The notes under the pieces: model-generated
Database searches by the model: none
Seen by the model: the letters and a program-made list of their open reading frames with translations, nothing else
Told to the model about the DNA's origin: nothing
Made by a program: the position numbers and the translations under genes
Shown here: positions 11,424-23,469 of the stretch, in pieces
Numbering within the stretch: the first letter of the stretch is position 1
How the letters are laid out: each line of letters opens with the position of its first letter
Assembly: GCA_963971405.1 (NCBI GenBank)
Contig: OZ020484.1
Span: forward strand, 29,286,770 to 29,350,769
Source: Psococerastis gibbosa
Taxonomy: Eukaryota; Arthropoda; Insecta; Psocodea; Psocidae
Reading direction: 5' to 3'
DNA length: 64,000 nt

Positions 11424-12368
11424 AAGTAAGTAAGTAAGATATAATACAAAATTTACATGTACAGTTTACATTGTATACCCCAGCACTAAGTACTCATGTA
11501 TGAGACTTGAATGGGGAAATTTCGATATAAAAGAATATTCATGAAATGAATAGACGATTTTAACTTACAGTTAGTTTGAATAATTATAACATTAGTTTTA
11601 AAAAATGTTAAAATATAAATTTAAAATTATACGAGTATGCATTAAAAATAGGTTGCGCAAATTTAAAAACTTAAAAAAAATGGAATAGGCCTAGTGAATT
11701 CAAGATCGTCAACCAATACACAAGTAAACAAAGTTAAAATAACATGGTTTTCAATATTTCATCACATAAACTCCTTACATGCAATTTTGCAATCATTTTA
11801 TATTGAGCATTAGTTTTTCTCAATATTTTAAGATGATCAGGCATTGAGTTGAATAATTTACAGGCTAAGAATATAGGAGAATGTTCAAAAATAACTTTGG
11901 TAGCCGGTTGTGTATAAATATTGAACCCTAGTCTATGTCGAGTGTTAATGTGATGGCGCTGAGATGAGGTGACTATTTGAGACTATCTGAGAGACCGTTT
12001 GCGAAAATCAACAGTCTGGTAGAGTAAGTTTGTAGAAAAGTAGGTACATCAAATTCATTGAAGATGAATTCGGTCGGATATCTACGGGGATGCGACAACG
12101 TAATTTTTATGATACAATTAATGGTACTTCTAAGCTGATAAAGATAAGATTGATAGGTACCACCCCATGCAACAACAGCATAATTTGATACTGAATGCAC
12201 TATTCCGAAGTATACATTACGAAGCATGGCCTTAGATAATATCGACCGCAGATCGTAAAACTTGTAGATGGTTCTCCTAAGCCTAGTAATAGTAATGTGA
12301 ACATGTTCTTTCCAAAGCATATGGTTATCAATGACTACTCCGAGATATTTAGTCGACCTGAAAGTGAA
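11424..12368 (-). mobile_element. LINE (non-LTR) reverse transcriptase C-terminal fragment
   Basis: Read on the minus strand, 12368 to about 11973 encodes the end of a non-LTR reverse transcriptase: STKYLGVVIDN, LWKEHV, YKFYDLRSIL, YFGIVHSVSNYAVVAWGG. This is the layout after the catalytic FADD box in CR1/Jockey-like LINEs. After one frame change near 11973 the frame continues with HRLGFNIYT, SPIFLACKLFNSMP and ends at about 11741. A CTTACTTACTTACTT tail lies near 11425-11440. It is 5'-truncated and non-functional. Confidence 0.8.
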
Positions 12369-13525
12369 TTAGTGAAGCATATTAATGAAGCAAATTGTCC
12401 GGTGGAATAGCAGCCTTTTGCCCCTCAAAAAATGGAAAACTGTAGCACACATGTTTTGTGGTCAGGGCCATCTGCGGGGTCCATGAAAGGAGCTGTCACA
12501 GTGTATATGGAAAGGCAGCCAAGTTGCTCCATTTAATTAGGCAAGGAACACTATTAATGGCACCAGGTTAGGTTATGAAACAAGGCCATGCCTTTTAATG
12601 GCACAAATAAATTGTTCGTATAAAATTAAGGGTAAATAATGATACAATTAGTCCGTCTGTGTAATTATTACCGCTCATAACGATCACACACACACTCTTT
12701 ATAGGCCATTTAATTCTTAAACACTCTTATAACTAAAGGCGGTCCCACTAACTTCCCGAAAACTTTTCTTCGCGTAAATGCCCCCCCCCCCCTCAAAGAT
12801 AGTTTCACCCTATCGACAGTAAATACAATTTTACCTTGAAAGTTCTTGCTGAGTTCATTTCAATTCTATACCAATAATAATGGGGTCCGGTGGTAAGTAG
12901 GTATAGTAAGGTGACAGCAAAATAAATGAGAAGGAACCTTTGCAGTTCGTATATTACTAAACATTTTATATGCGCCAACCGAGATTTAAGCTCAGTCTCC
13001 TGGTACTACGATATTACAGACTGGCACACAATAATCGACAATTTATATCTATTTTGGAAAATATCCAGGCAAATATATCACCTACTCTGCTCCTTATCAC
13101 TCGAGTACTCGGTAAACAATTTTTTTTCATGTGCCTAAATTATCTTTGACAACTTCCTGAAATGCGTGAAAGACACACACTATAAGCACATTTAGTCGAT
13201 AATATAAATGAGAAGACAATTTAGTACAGAGAGCAATAAATAATTCGTGCAATCATTACTCAGCTAATATCAAATCAAGTATCATTAGTCGTCTCTAAAA
13301 ATTGCATTAAATTGCCAACTACTTCCTCAGAAGCAATAAAAGAAAAAAATAAATTAAAAGAAATGAATTAAAAATAGCCCTGAGTCGCAATGATTGATAC
13401 CTCGGTCCCAAATAACAGGGAGCACTAATATAGACGGAACTGTTTTGATATTATTAGCGGAGACCTTGATGCTTGACCTGCTGGATTTATTGGCCTCCAA
13501 CCTTCTACTTCGTCCTCTTTTGTAA
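12369..13525. other. Intergenic, no gene recognised
   Basis: A C-run at 12781-12793 and A+T-rich sequence. No domain-bearing frame. Confidence 0.45.
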
Positions 13526-13528
13526 CCA

Positions 13529-13702
13529 AAGCCGTGCCCAGGTTTTGATTTCGGGGGGGGGGGGGGTGCATTTTTTTTAAAACGTAATTTATGAATTAAT
13601 GGATAAATTCTTCAAACCATACAGGTTTACATACAGAATTTTTTTTTTTTTTTGGGGGGGGGGGGGTCCGGACCCCATGGACCACCCCCTGGGTGCGGCC
13701 AT
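13529..13702. mobile_element. MITE-like repeat with internal G-tracts
   Basis: Begins GCCGTGCCCAGG and ends CCTGGGTGCGGCCATG, roughly inverted. It holds two G-tracts (13553-13566 and 13656-13668) and GTCCGGACCCC. A similar arrangement lies at 27606-27768, which argues for a dispersed family. Confidence 0.5.
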
Positions 13703-13704
13703 GT

Positions 13705-14960
13705 TTGTAACAAAGGTTTCAGTAAAATATGAAATTAAAACACAGGAAAAATCCCGTGCTTGAAACTTCTTTCCGAAGCTTTAAAAAACGTTGAGACCGG
13801 GTCTCTCGCTCGTTTGTAAAGTCTCGGTAGGGACAGCGCCGCCGTGTTCCAATGCATGTTGATGCTATGGTTAGGTGGCCAACACCATCGTTCGACGTTC
13901 GTTGGCAAAGCTACCCAAAGAGGAATCTGAAGGAAGCCGGCAATGGAATGGCAAACTAATAACCTGTTGACATGGAAAGCGATTTGAACGATGGTCAAAT
14001 TTGTATGTTTACTTGCAGGGTGCTCATGGGCTACAAGCACTTTTTTCTATTTAATAACAGTTAAGAGACAAACGGAGGGGAAAGTCTTAAACGTGTAAAA
14101 TTCAATTATGTCATGAAATATCGGTCGTAGAGCTGTTAAAAAATATCGTTAGAAGGAATTTTCCTGCGCATCTTGATACATACAATCTACCACCAAAGAA
14201 CGGTTAGTGAGGGCGTTCCGAGGCCAATGGGTGCTAGTTATATATCGTATATCAAAATGAAGAGGAGAATTACTTCTAAGGGATTCGATATTTTTGTTAG
14301 CTTTTTTGATACAATGGATATTACCTGTGAAATTCGAGTTTCGACATGGTACAAAAACGCGTAATGGCCAATGGGGGCATCCGAGTTGATCTTAAGTTTG
14401 TGGTGTCTTCATGATCCCCTCACTACTAATTTACAATTTTAACTGAGTTTCCCCACTATACGACAGGACAATGAACACCCCTATTATAGACGGAAGCGTT
14501 TCGAGATTATTATCGGCAACCTTGATAGATGACCTAATGGCCACTTCGACCTCGAGCACGTGAACTTTTTCAATACCACTATTTTTATGGAATTACTACA
14601 TAATTATCAAATGCAGCTATGCAATTACAAATGCCAGGTTTATATGCATTTGACGGCAGTCCAGTGTTCGAGTCCAATAATCAGAGAACAGGTAAGAAGT
14701 TTTTTTCAATACTTAAGTATGGTTAATACAAATATATAAATTAACGTTTACGTAATAACATCATACTCCAAACGAGGAAAAAGACCACTAGCACGCAAGG
14801 GGTTGGAACTCCTGGTTATTTAACTAAGTAACTAAGTAACTAATAAACACTCATAATTCAATACCAATAACTTCATTTAACTAAATAGTCAAGTCTCTAG
14901 TTACTATAGGTAAAGAGGAGCAATTCTCACACACTTTTGGATTATACTTGTCAAGAATCG
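13705..14960. other. Intergenic, no gene recognised
   Basis: Minus-strand frame 13735-14040 and plus-strand frame 14173-14364 have no recognisable domain, splice context or codon bias. Confidence 0.45.
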
Positions 14961-14964
14961 TATC

Positions 14965-15100
14965 TGTACTTGGTTAAGTCATGCATTCGCCTGTTTCATT
15001 GCGACAATGGTAAGCTTGTCTCAGCTTGTCCATTATCGCTTGTAGTCGGTGTAGGTTAACATCTAGAACGTATACCAGTTTGCCAATGGGCAACAATTCA
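14965..15100 (+). repeat. Dispersed repeat family R5
   Basis: Begins TACTTGGTTAAGTCA and includes GCCTGTTTCATTGCGACAA, AGCTTGTCCATTA and CGGTGTAGGTTAACAT. Copies lie at 19378-19500, 59475-59590 and, inverted, 32547-32727. Probably SINE-derived; the exact ends are uncertain. Confidence 0.65.
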
Positions 15101-15621
15101 TTCAGAAACAATACAAATAATGCCGGAAATTCATGGGGTCGTTGACATTAGACAACTACTATAAGTAGGCCTGGGTCCAAAAAAGTCCTTAAATACATAA
15201 ATAAATAACTGCCGCTCGTCAGAACAGTCAAAAGCCAGTAAATTGACCGAAAATCGTATTTTGCTGTGAGATATTGTGGCAAAGAAGATGGAGGCCCGGC
15301 ACACACTTACGTTTGAACGCCGGCTACCCGCAGAGAAAATTGTCATAGGCGCAAATAGGGTCGTGATTGGTTCGTGCAAAAATACACTTAAAACAGTTTA
15401 TTTCGGAACGCTCTTCACAAGATCTCTAGGTCGCTGGCGCGTCCGAGGATAATCGTGCTCATGCGGCGACAAAAATCTGCGGAAGCCCATTTTCTCCCAT
15501 CACAAATTACACATCGACCGGTGTTGGAACGTAGTACGTGGATACTGGGCTTAAAATACTTCGTTCGTGTTTTCTTTCATGATTTAATATTTCAGCCGAG
15601 GAAGTGTAAAGATGGCTCTAG

Positions 15622-16172
15622 ATCTGTGGTTCTCAACAGGAACGTTGCTGAGACCCAAAATTCTGCTAATCGTGGGTTCGCGACCCACCACTGTTGTATC
15701 TTCGAATTTCTAATATGAGCTAACAACATCATCGAATTTGGCAGAATCCTCACTATCCAAAAAATTATCAGCGGTTGCCGCATTTCATACATTCTTGCCA
15801 GCATATTACATGTAGATAACCAGCGCACCTCTTTGTGAAATCATGCTGTGTTCCAAGTCACCTATAACCTGCAGCCTGATCATGGCGATTATAATACCGG
15901 TATTCATTTAATCCCCTGGTATTAAAAATGTAAACAAGGTAATTTTATAATGGAAGGTACTATTCAAAATTTGTTTGTTTACATTTTTAATACCAGGGGA
16001 TTAAATAAATACCGGTATTATAATCGCCATGATCAGGCTGCTGGTGTTAAGTGCACCTTTTTTACAAATCAATTTCGATTTTTGATGCTCGATATATTAC
16101 ATAATTTGCCTTGGTGTCTTCGCGGTCCTTGAGAATGAGTTCGCGACATAAATAAGGGTACTTGGGAACCAC
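15622..16172. mobile_element. Probable hAT-like relic carrying a nested foldback element
   Basis: The left end TGTGGTTCTCAAC with downstream GGGTTCGCGACCCACC, and the right end GCGACATAAATAAGG then TTGGGAACCACT, resemble the inverted termini of hAT-like MITEs such as the one at 28697. No clean duplication was found. The foldback element 15871-16041 interrupts it. Confidence 0.5.
15871..16041. mobile_element. Foldback MITE (family A, copy 1; 171 bp)
   Basis: Two near-perfect inverted arms of about 65 bp start GCAGCCTGATCATGGCGATT and end AATCGCCATGATCAGGCTGC. They share ATAATACCGGTATT and TTAATCCCCTGGTATT. A second copy lies at 27348-27520. The spacer is about 40 bp. It would fold into a long hairpin and has no coding capacity. 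Confidence 0.9.
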
Positions 16173-16904
16173 TCAACCACTAAATGGAAAAATTAATTAA
16201 ATCTGTCAAATTGACATGTGTAATCTTTGTTTAAAAAATATTTGGAAATCTCTGCCTTAAATATACATTCAACTGATATTTTTTTTCTTCAATTATCTAG
16301 CAATTCTACGAAATTTAATAACATGTTATAATATTCAAATTTTGACAGATGCCTCTAGCTATACGGGACCTTGATTACCGAAACGTAAGCCGTCGGAACC
16401 GTGACAGAATATAATTTCCAACATGTGATTGAAGTAAACAAAAGAAATCCTTGGGGAGCATGTGTACGGGATTACTTTCTTTCATTGGGGGTACCTGTCA
16501 CCTGTAACCCTGCCAGTGATGTCCATTGTCCGCCACTGACCTCTGCTCTATATGGAGCTAATAGTCACATGTGTTAATAAAATAGATACGATACACGGCG
16601 CGTCGCAACGGATACGTCAGCAGGGAAACAAGAAACTGGAAACTTTGAAAGAAAGAGTAGATTTCAGAATGTGTTATGACTTAAGCTCATAAGCTTCGAT
16701 CACCGATCGGTCACAGTTATTGAACTTGATTTGTTAAAACAAAACAGCGGATACTGAGTACGTCAGATCGAAGGAATTCCAAAACTGGGCCCAATTTGTT
16801 CCGATGTACTGTATTTCAAAATGTAGAGAAAAATTTCTTCTAATTCATGACATTTAATATATGGCTCTACTATAAGTATTTCATAAGAAATTTGATTTTA
16901 TTTA

Positions 16905-18080
16905 AAAAGAACCGGTCCCAGTTTACTCGAACATGCTTTCCAATTTATCAAGTAGTAGCTAGAGAAAATGAGTCATTTCATGGTAAATAATTTTCCTATA
17001 CTTAAATTTCGGGCATCCCGGGAGGGGGGGGGGCAAGGTTATTTTAATAATAGACGGGTTGGAATTGTGGAACCACCGATGGAGACAATAGCGAGAAGGG
17101 AATATTCCGCCCGCGTTCGTTCAGACAAAGAACCGGTCCGAGTTTACTCGAACATGCTTTCCAATTTGTCAAGTAGTAGCTAGAGAAAATGAGTCATTTC
17201 ATGGTAAATAATTTTCCTATACTTAAATTTCAGGCATCCCCGGGGGCGGGGGGGGTCCACCTGACGTCACTGGAGGTGAGGTAAATTTTAGATAGGTCAG
17301 ACCAACAAATTACCACTCAGCAATAATGGCAGGGCGCGCAATGCATTTGAGCGCGATTTTCTATCATTTTTTCAAAAAATAATTTTTTGTGCAAAACCAA
17401 ATAGTTTTTTGGGAAAGCAACCTGTCCAGTTTTGTTACTCAATTTAACACCTAAAACATGCCTGAAGGTAGAAATCATCGATAGAAAGGTGTCGTAGAAA
17501 AATGATTTTTTAGTCATTTTTCATTAAAATTTAGTCATATTTATTTTTTTACCCCCAGAAGCAAACTATCAAGGGGCAAGCGACCCCCCGCATTTTATCA
17601 ACATTAACAACAACTACATCATATGTGAATTTAATAGAAATCGTTGGAGCCGTTTTTGGGAAATAATTTTTTTAGACGTTTTTTTTTAAGACAGACAGAC
17701 AGACATTTCGTTAAAACCTCTTTTTTGGGTTCCTGAGACCTTAAAACGTGTAAATCCGTTGAAATCTCGGAATCGAAAATTTCGACCGTCACAAAGCTTT
17801 CCTTATACTACGTATAAATTGGAAAGCAAAAATGGTCCCGAGGTATGATTTTTTTGAACCTACATGCCGAATTTCATCAAAATCGACCGAGTAGTTTGCC
17901 CGGAAATCGACTCACAGACAGACAGAGCGACGGACAGAGCGACAGACAGACATTTCGTAAAAACCACTTTTTTGGGTTCCTGGGACCTCAAAACGTGTAA
18001 ATCCGTTGAAATCTCGGAATCGAAAATTTCGACCATCACAAAGCTTTCCTTATACTACGTATAAATTGGAAAGCAAAAAA
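16905..18080. mobile_element. Family X element, rearranged copy with duplicated ends
   Basis: Family X runs from AAGAACCGGTCC and TGCTTTCCAATTTAT at one end to ATAAATTGGAAAGCA at the other. In this copy the left end is present twice (16905 and 17130) and the right end twice (to about 17830 and to 18080). Inside are a G-tract, CACCTGACGTCACTGGA, ACCCCCAGAAGCAAAC, a GACA microsatellite and GTGTAAATCCGTTGAAATC. No transposase frame is visible. Other copies: 32780, 51609, 60655, 63464, and shorter ones at 26298, 39602, 57592 and 62996. Confidence 0.8.
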
Positions 18081-19375
18081 ACTGACTGTAGGGGTGTCCA
18101 ATTGCCTCTGAAGAACTTCAATTTAAGTAAAAAATTAATGTGTGATGATTAAGTTAGGGAGAACCACTAAGCAGTTTCCAATGAGATTGGTGGATCATAA
18201 AAAGCAGTCGTTTTCCTATTGAACGTCTACCTCCGACATGATAATCATTCATATCACGTTCATTCGTTCTATTGCATATAATCCAAGATTTTAACCAATA
18301 TTATAGCCGCCATGCCTGAGTTATATGGCAAATAGTTAAAAAAAAAACACTTAAATCTACCGCATTGTGTATTCCACAGCGCAAAATAGTCGGCCGCCTT
18401 AAGATAAAAAACATTAACACGTTCAAGGCTGTTCTTTTAAGAAAGAAGGTGTCAATAAAGCATTAAGCCACGTTAATTGTGATTGATAAGTGTTGTCCTA
18501 TAGTTTACCGGTCATTAATGACTTTGTTAGGCTATTTGCCCCAAGTAGTTTGCGGTACTTGGTTATCAGCTATGCTAGTCATTAGATCCAGAGTGTCTAA
18601 AATTTGAATAAAGTTAAACTACAGTAGTCGTAGGTAGCCTTTTTATGATGACACCCCAACTAGAACATGGAACACTAACCATATGTAAACATATGTTTAT
18701 AATTTTCGTCCTGTTAACAATATCGCAAGGCGAATTCAACTGTAAGTAAAATGAAAATACCGCAAAAGCCATACGATAAGTATACGCGTAGATCCCCGAC
18801 ACGGCTAGAGTAAATAATTAAAGAAGAGCTGCTGAACCTCCGAGATCGTCAAAATTTACGTAGTACCCCTGAAGATGTTGACCGCAGCTGTTGAAGAAAC
18901 GCTTGGATGCACGTTTTTAGATCGACCCCGGTGCATCACTGTATTGGCACGGATCCTCCATAATTTCATGGCATTATATTTTATTACATACTGTGCATTT
19001 TTTTATTTTAAGTTACCTTCCTTATATTTATTGGATAACAGCAACAGCTGGTCACAGCGATGCCGAAGCCAAGAAAACGAACTTACCTGAAAACAAAAAG
19101 GAAAATTTAGATAATTCATTTCAAATTGAATGAAATAAGCCGGATTTGAAACTTTACTAGCACGATAGTGGAGTCATTTGTATCAGCACATTTAAGAAGA
19201 CTAGGTTACTGACGGCGACATAATATAAAATAATAAATTATACTTTTCAAATAAAAGTAATGTAATATAATATTTCATGATAAGTCAGTATAGTAGTGCA
19301 ACACTCGATATTTTCTGTTAAATATGTTTTTGCGCACCTATAGTAGTTGAGTATAAAAAGCCTTAACTCGATCCC
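18081..19375. other. Intergenic, no gene recognised
   Basis: A+T-rich. A short plus-strand frame at 18875-19090 has a hydrophobic middle but no family resemblance. Confidence 0.45.
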
Positions 19376-19377
19376 AT

Positions 19378-19500
19378 ACTTGGTTAAGTCAGGCTATCAC
19401 ATGTTACAATGTGAATGATAAGCATGCCTAAGCTTGTCCATTGACACTTGTAGTCGATGTGGGTTGACATCGAGGAGTGAACCAGTTCGCCAATGGCTAG
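19378..19500 (+). repeat. R5 repeat copy
   Basis: TACTTGGTTAAGTCAGG, AGCTTGTCCATTGACAC and GATGTGGGTTGACATCGAGG align with 14965-15100. Both copies end with CAGTTCGCCAATGG-like sequence. Confidence 0.65.
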
Positions 19501-19659
19501 AAATTTATTCGGAAATAATACCAACAATGTGCTACACAACCAGTAAGCCTACGACTATAAAGAGCCCTCAATAATATAAAGAATAATCTCATTTTTATCA
19601 GCTAACACTAAATTGACTGTAGGTCAAAGAGGCCTTAGGGCATAATACCCGAAATAGAG

Positions 19660-19730
19660 TATCAGAGGGACTCGAACCCACGTTCTGTGGCTTACCGGAA
19701 CATCGTGTTTGCCACTACACTGCTGGTTCA
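19660..19730 (-). mobile_element. tRNA-derived SINE head
   Basis: On the minus strand an A-box-like GCAGTGTAGTGGC (19711-19723) is followed, about 33 bases on, by a perfect B box GGTTCGAGTCC (19668-19678). The internal RNA polymerase III promoter is intact, but the stems do not give a full cloverleaf, so SINE rather than tRNA gene. Confidence 0.55.
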
Positions 19731-19824
19731 ATCACGTCCAGCTTTGACCAAATGCTCAATTGCTCATCGACAAGATTCAAATTCTTAGACAGATTGGCAC
19801 AGCTACACATCTACCTAACTTTGC

Positions 19825-20118
19825 AGCCGGCCGCCATACCAAGTTGAATCCAGCGGTCCAGAGCAGGTTCAAAGCTGCAGATAACTTGGTTGTGTGCACA
19901 GTGCCGGTAGGGAAACATGGTAGGACTTGTCCTGTTCACCTCCGAACTAATCGTGTGACTTCACAGTGTTTCCCAAGTGATTCGGAATCCACTATAATCA
20001 GGAGGTCCACTGTCCTATGGGCCGGCGTAGGACAGTCAAGTCGGGGTCGCTGTATGGGCCCAAATATGAGGCCGAAGTCGTTATTAACCCGACGAACACT
20101 ACTACTACTACTACCTAA
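19825..20118 (+). repeat. Dispersed repeat family R6, copy 1
   Basis: From GGCCGCCATACCAAGTTGAA to the ACCCGACGAACACTAC end it matches 38044-38334 at about 95% by eye. Shared landmarks are GTAGGGAAACATGG, TCGGAATCCACTATAATCAG and GGGCCCAAATATGAGGCC. More diverged copies are at 60204-60362 and, inverted, 30028-30218. A B-box-like TCGAATCCTGG in the diverged copies suggests a SINE origin. Confidence 0.75.
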
Positions 20119-20289
20119 CTTAGCCTTTCTTTTATGTAAAAAAGAAAGTAAGCTCGCAGACCTGTTCAGTAAGGTAGTTGGGTAGCTGTTGTCTAACAAG
20201 ATGAATTATGTTGATGAGCATTATATGTGTATACTGGGTCCAGCTCTGACTAGATACTCTATAATATAGAAATATATTGTATATAAAGC

Positions 20290-20372
20290 TAGAGACAGTG
20301 GAACTCGTAGTGTAGTGGTAAAAACCATACCCCGATAAGGCATAGATGATGGGTTCAAGTCCCATCAGGCTC
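20290..20372 (+). mobile_element. tRNA-derived SINE head with intact T arm
   Basis: The A box CGTAGTGTAGTGGT at 20306-20319 and the B box GGTTCAAGTCC at 20352-20362 are well spaced. The T arm GATGG-GTTCAAGT-CCATC pairs perfectly. The acceptor strands do not pair, so it is a tRNA-like promoter head rather than a tRNA gene. Confidence 0.6.
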
Positions 20373-20517
20373 AGTTCTTTTTTGATATTCTACACAGTAT
20401 GTTGGACTTTTTCAATAAAATTAATATTTATTTATATATTATCAAGTTTTTCATGTAGGCTAAGGCCCTCTGGACTCTGGTTGCTCCTAACAGGTATATA
20501 AAATGAAACGGTACACA

Positions 20518-21245
20518 AGTGCAAATCCTGGTAAGTGACCTCGACACTGAAGGAGGAACCGAGCTTTCGCACATGCAATGGTCATAGCAAGGACATAAAA
20601 AGGAGTGTCGGAGGTGAAAACAACGAGCACTAATATCGCAGTTCGCGAGACCTGTACGTCATAAAATGTCCTGCATAAATTAGTACTATTTTTATATCTA
20701 TGCATTTATAACAATGATAGGGTGTGGCGTCCTCTCAGCAAAGCTACCCACAAGGTGCAAGTCCAGGAAGTGACCTCGACTGAAGGAGAATCCGAGCTTT
20801 CGTTCACGCACGGCAGGGAGAAAAAAATTAGCAACGGTATCGCCGCTCACCAGACTTATACGTCATATCGTAAAATAGTAGCAGTATTTATTAGCTATGA
20901 ATTTATAATAATTACAGGGTGTGCCGTTTCTCGGCAACGCAACGGCGCAAATCCTGGAAGTACCTAGCCTCGAAACTGAAGGAGGATCCTTAGTTTTCGC
21001 TCAGACACAGCAGGAAGAAAAAAAAGGTGTGTCGGTGGCATAAAAAGCCCTGCGTAACACAATATTATTTTTATGCCCATGAAGTTATGAGAATGCCTGC
21101 GTTGTCTAGGCAACGTTTCCCACAAGGTGCAAATCCTGGAAGTACCTGGTAAGTGACCTCGACACTGAAGGAGGATCCGAGCTTTCGCGCAGGCACAGCA
21201 ACAAGGTCAAAAAGGGTGTGTCGGAGGCCCCGGGTTCAGGATGTG
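20518..21245 (+). repeat. Four-copy diverged tandem repeat (~180-235 bp unit)
   Basis: Units begin near 20518, 20752, 20943 and 21123 with (G)TGCAAATCCTGGAAG. Each continues with GACCTCGACACTGAAGGAGG and CCGAGCTTTCGC, an A-rich GAAAAAAA or AAGGTC block, GTGTGTCGG and, before the next unit, GGCAACG-like sequence. Monomers differ by substitutions and indels, so the array is old. The last unit is truncated. Confidence 0.8.
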
Positions 21246-22135
21246 AAAGGGCTACCGGACTGCTTTCCAAGGCATATTACACAATGGTTTGTTAGTTTGG
21301 CAGACAGTTTAATAATGATTTCAGCGAATTTTTCTATGCGTTCAAGGTCCCGGTCCCGGCCGCTAACAATGTATACCTACTGCAGAGAAGAATGGAAAAT
21401 CCCGTTGGCTAATCGTAACTGTCTATAAATGGGACTTAATTTATGGCAAATAATGCGCGGCATTGTGATTGTGGACCGAGGCTGTACAAGGAACAGCTAC
21501 TAAAGGTTGAGCTGCTTACCGCAAAGCCATATACAATTCTTTAGGTTAAGGAGTTAAGGTGCTTAAATTAGTAGACTGTGGTCGAATAAAATGGACTAAG
21601 GGTACTTTCCTATAGAAATAATTATTATATTGTATTAAAAAAATAAGTAATATAAATGATTTGTAAAGTCTAAAGCCACTGCTGAACAGTGAAGCCCGAC
21701 ATCATACATAATATATTTCTAGGGGGTTTTGTGACAGGAAAATTGCCTGAAGAAGAATCTAACAATCTGACAAGCAGTTTACCTTATGCAACAGTAAAGT
21801 TATTGACATCCAGAAACGTAAAAAAGGCACTCAAGAGAGACTAAATTTTCCTTAAAAACATGTCCTGGTTGATCTGGGAAATCGTTATCAGCCGAAATAG
21901 CCAAAACTGAAGAGAGAAGACTTTCAAATATATTATAGTTCATCATACATCAAAGTATATTTCATCTTAACGATTATGTTTTAAATTATTAGCCTAACAT
22001 TAAATCTACAGAGCTACAGCCAGTTTTGCGGATCACGGTACTGAAGATGATGATGACGAACAAGGCATAACCCCAGTTTTGCACAATTCTAAAATATAAA
22101 CACTTTCTGGAAATATTTCTTCTAATGCCTAAGAT
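21246..22135. other. Intergenic, no gene recognised
   Basis: A+T-rich with short open frames only. Confidence 0.45.
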
Positions 22136-22139
22136 GTTT

Positions 22140-22445
22140 TTCTAGCTCTACAATGGGATATCTACAGTGTACAGAAAACAAACGAGGAGCATTGGTGTCC
22201 CGAGGGAGGGGGACCGACTCCAATGGGGTCTTAAAGCAAACCCGGTACCCCGGGCCAAGCCCAACCTCCGAGGGAGCGTGCGCCAATGGGAAGAAAGCAC
22301 GTTGTGGCCGGGCAAACATGACGCAACGCGCTCGCCTTGCAGGGTCACATACGTAATAAACCCGAGCAAGGCCAAGATCAGGTGTAGTGACCACGGACTT
22401 GTGACGTAACTCCTCATCCACGCCGCGCCGCGGGAGTCACTTGTG
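22140..22445. other. G+C-rich island without a convincing gene
   Basis: This stretch is clearly richer in G+C than its surroundings (CCCGGTACCCCGGGCC, CCTCCGAGGGAGCGTGCGCC) and is open in several frames on both strands. The predicted peptides are Arg/Pro-rich, with no domain or signal, and the openness is what G+C-rich DNA gives by chance. Origin unknown; an old repeat or transferred segment is possible. Confidence 0.35.
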
Positions 22446-22524
22446 GGTGAGGGCAATGACATCCAATCGATGCCGGTTTCGCTTTCAACAGGATTTTTTG
22501 GAAATTTTATGAAAACAGCCACAT

Positions 22525-22650
22525 CCTTAGGCCCGGTACTCACGGACGAATCAGTCGCCAGTGACCCACTGGGTAATTTGTCATGCCCACCTGACAAAAC
22601 GCCTGTCTACTGCGGCAGATTATTTGTAGCTGGCTTGTCACTGGTCAATT
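22525..22650 (+). repeat. Dispersed repeat family R7, copy 1
   Basis: TAGGCCCGGTACTCACGGAC, GTCGCCAGTGACCCACTGGG and AATTTGTCA match 29028-29160. The starting motif GGCCCGGTACACACGGACGA looks like a MITE end. Confidence 0.5.
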
Positions 22651-23465
22651 GCAAATACAAAAATCTTCAGCAGTACAGGAGTAGACTGCGGTTTTGCCAT
22701 GTTTTGCTGTCTTGATAAATTTCTCATAACATCACTGATGGCGATCCTCAGTGTGTTCTTGAGTTAGAATCTAGTAGGCTTTGTACCCGGTTCACAAAGA
22801 TGATTTTGCTGCGGCAGAAAAGCTGGGAGATCCCGTCATTGGAGCGAATGAATTGCTGGAAAGTATCATCTCTGCATGTTCTTTTTGACTAATAATTTTG
22901 TATGCCCAGGCGTCGTGGCACGACAAGCCAACGAGCGTTCTCTCTTGCCCACTGTCCTATTTCGGATTCTGTGGTCAGAAACATGTCCGGCACCCGCGTT
23001 TTCCCTTGCGGATGAAGGTAAATTACCCATTAGGGTTGGGTGGACCCAGGCCACGCGAACATTTTTCCTTTTACAGCGGGTCTCAGACCTCGAGTTAGTT
23101 TCCTCTAGTTCCTGCTCCCAACTAACTGGACTACTGACTTTTATATGCCCAGAATCCCCAAAAATATACTGTGTACAATGAACACTACAATGAACACTAC
23201 AAAGTCTTCTCTATTTGGACAGAGCTGGCATTTATTGGATATTGCTGCTATAATCATACTGTCACAGACCCCGTACTCGTAAATTCCGTGGCGTGTACGT
23301 CGCACTGGACAGGCTTCTCTCTTCACTGCTAGCCATTGCGGCCCTGAGGATTATACTACTGTCACAGTTTTTTTTTTCCAGATAATTTTAAAAATGATTT
23401 TCATTGGATATTTGGGTACCCTCTGTATTCGGCAAACGGTCAGTGAAGTACTTAAGGCACCTAAG
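22651..23465. other. Intergenic, no gene recognised
   Basis: Three overlapping frames around 22866-23181 were inspected. None shows a domain, splice context or start context. Confidence 0.4.
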
Positions 23466-23469
23466 GTGA

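Noticed and set aside
19760-20185. 141-codon plus-strand frame
   Set aside because: Covers an R6 repeat copy; the related frame at 38115-38345 is only partly shared, as expected for noncoding repeat sequence.
20290-20372. tRNA gene
   Set aside because: Good A and B boxes and T arm, but the acceptor strands do not pair and the anticodon arm is poor; called a SINE head.
22122-22715. Overlapping frames on both strands in the G+C-rich island
   Set aside because: Open in most frames because stops are rare in G+C-rich DNA; no protein family features.
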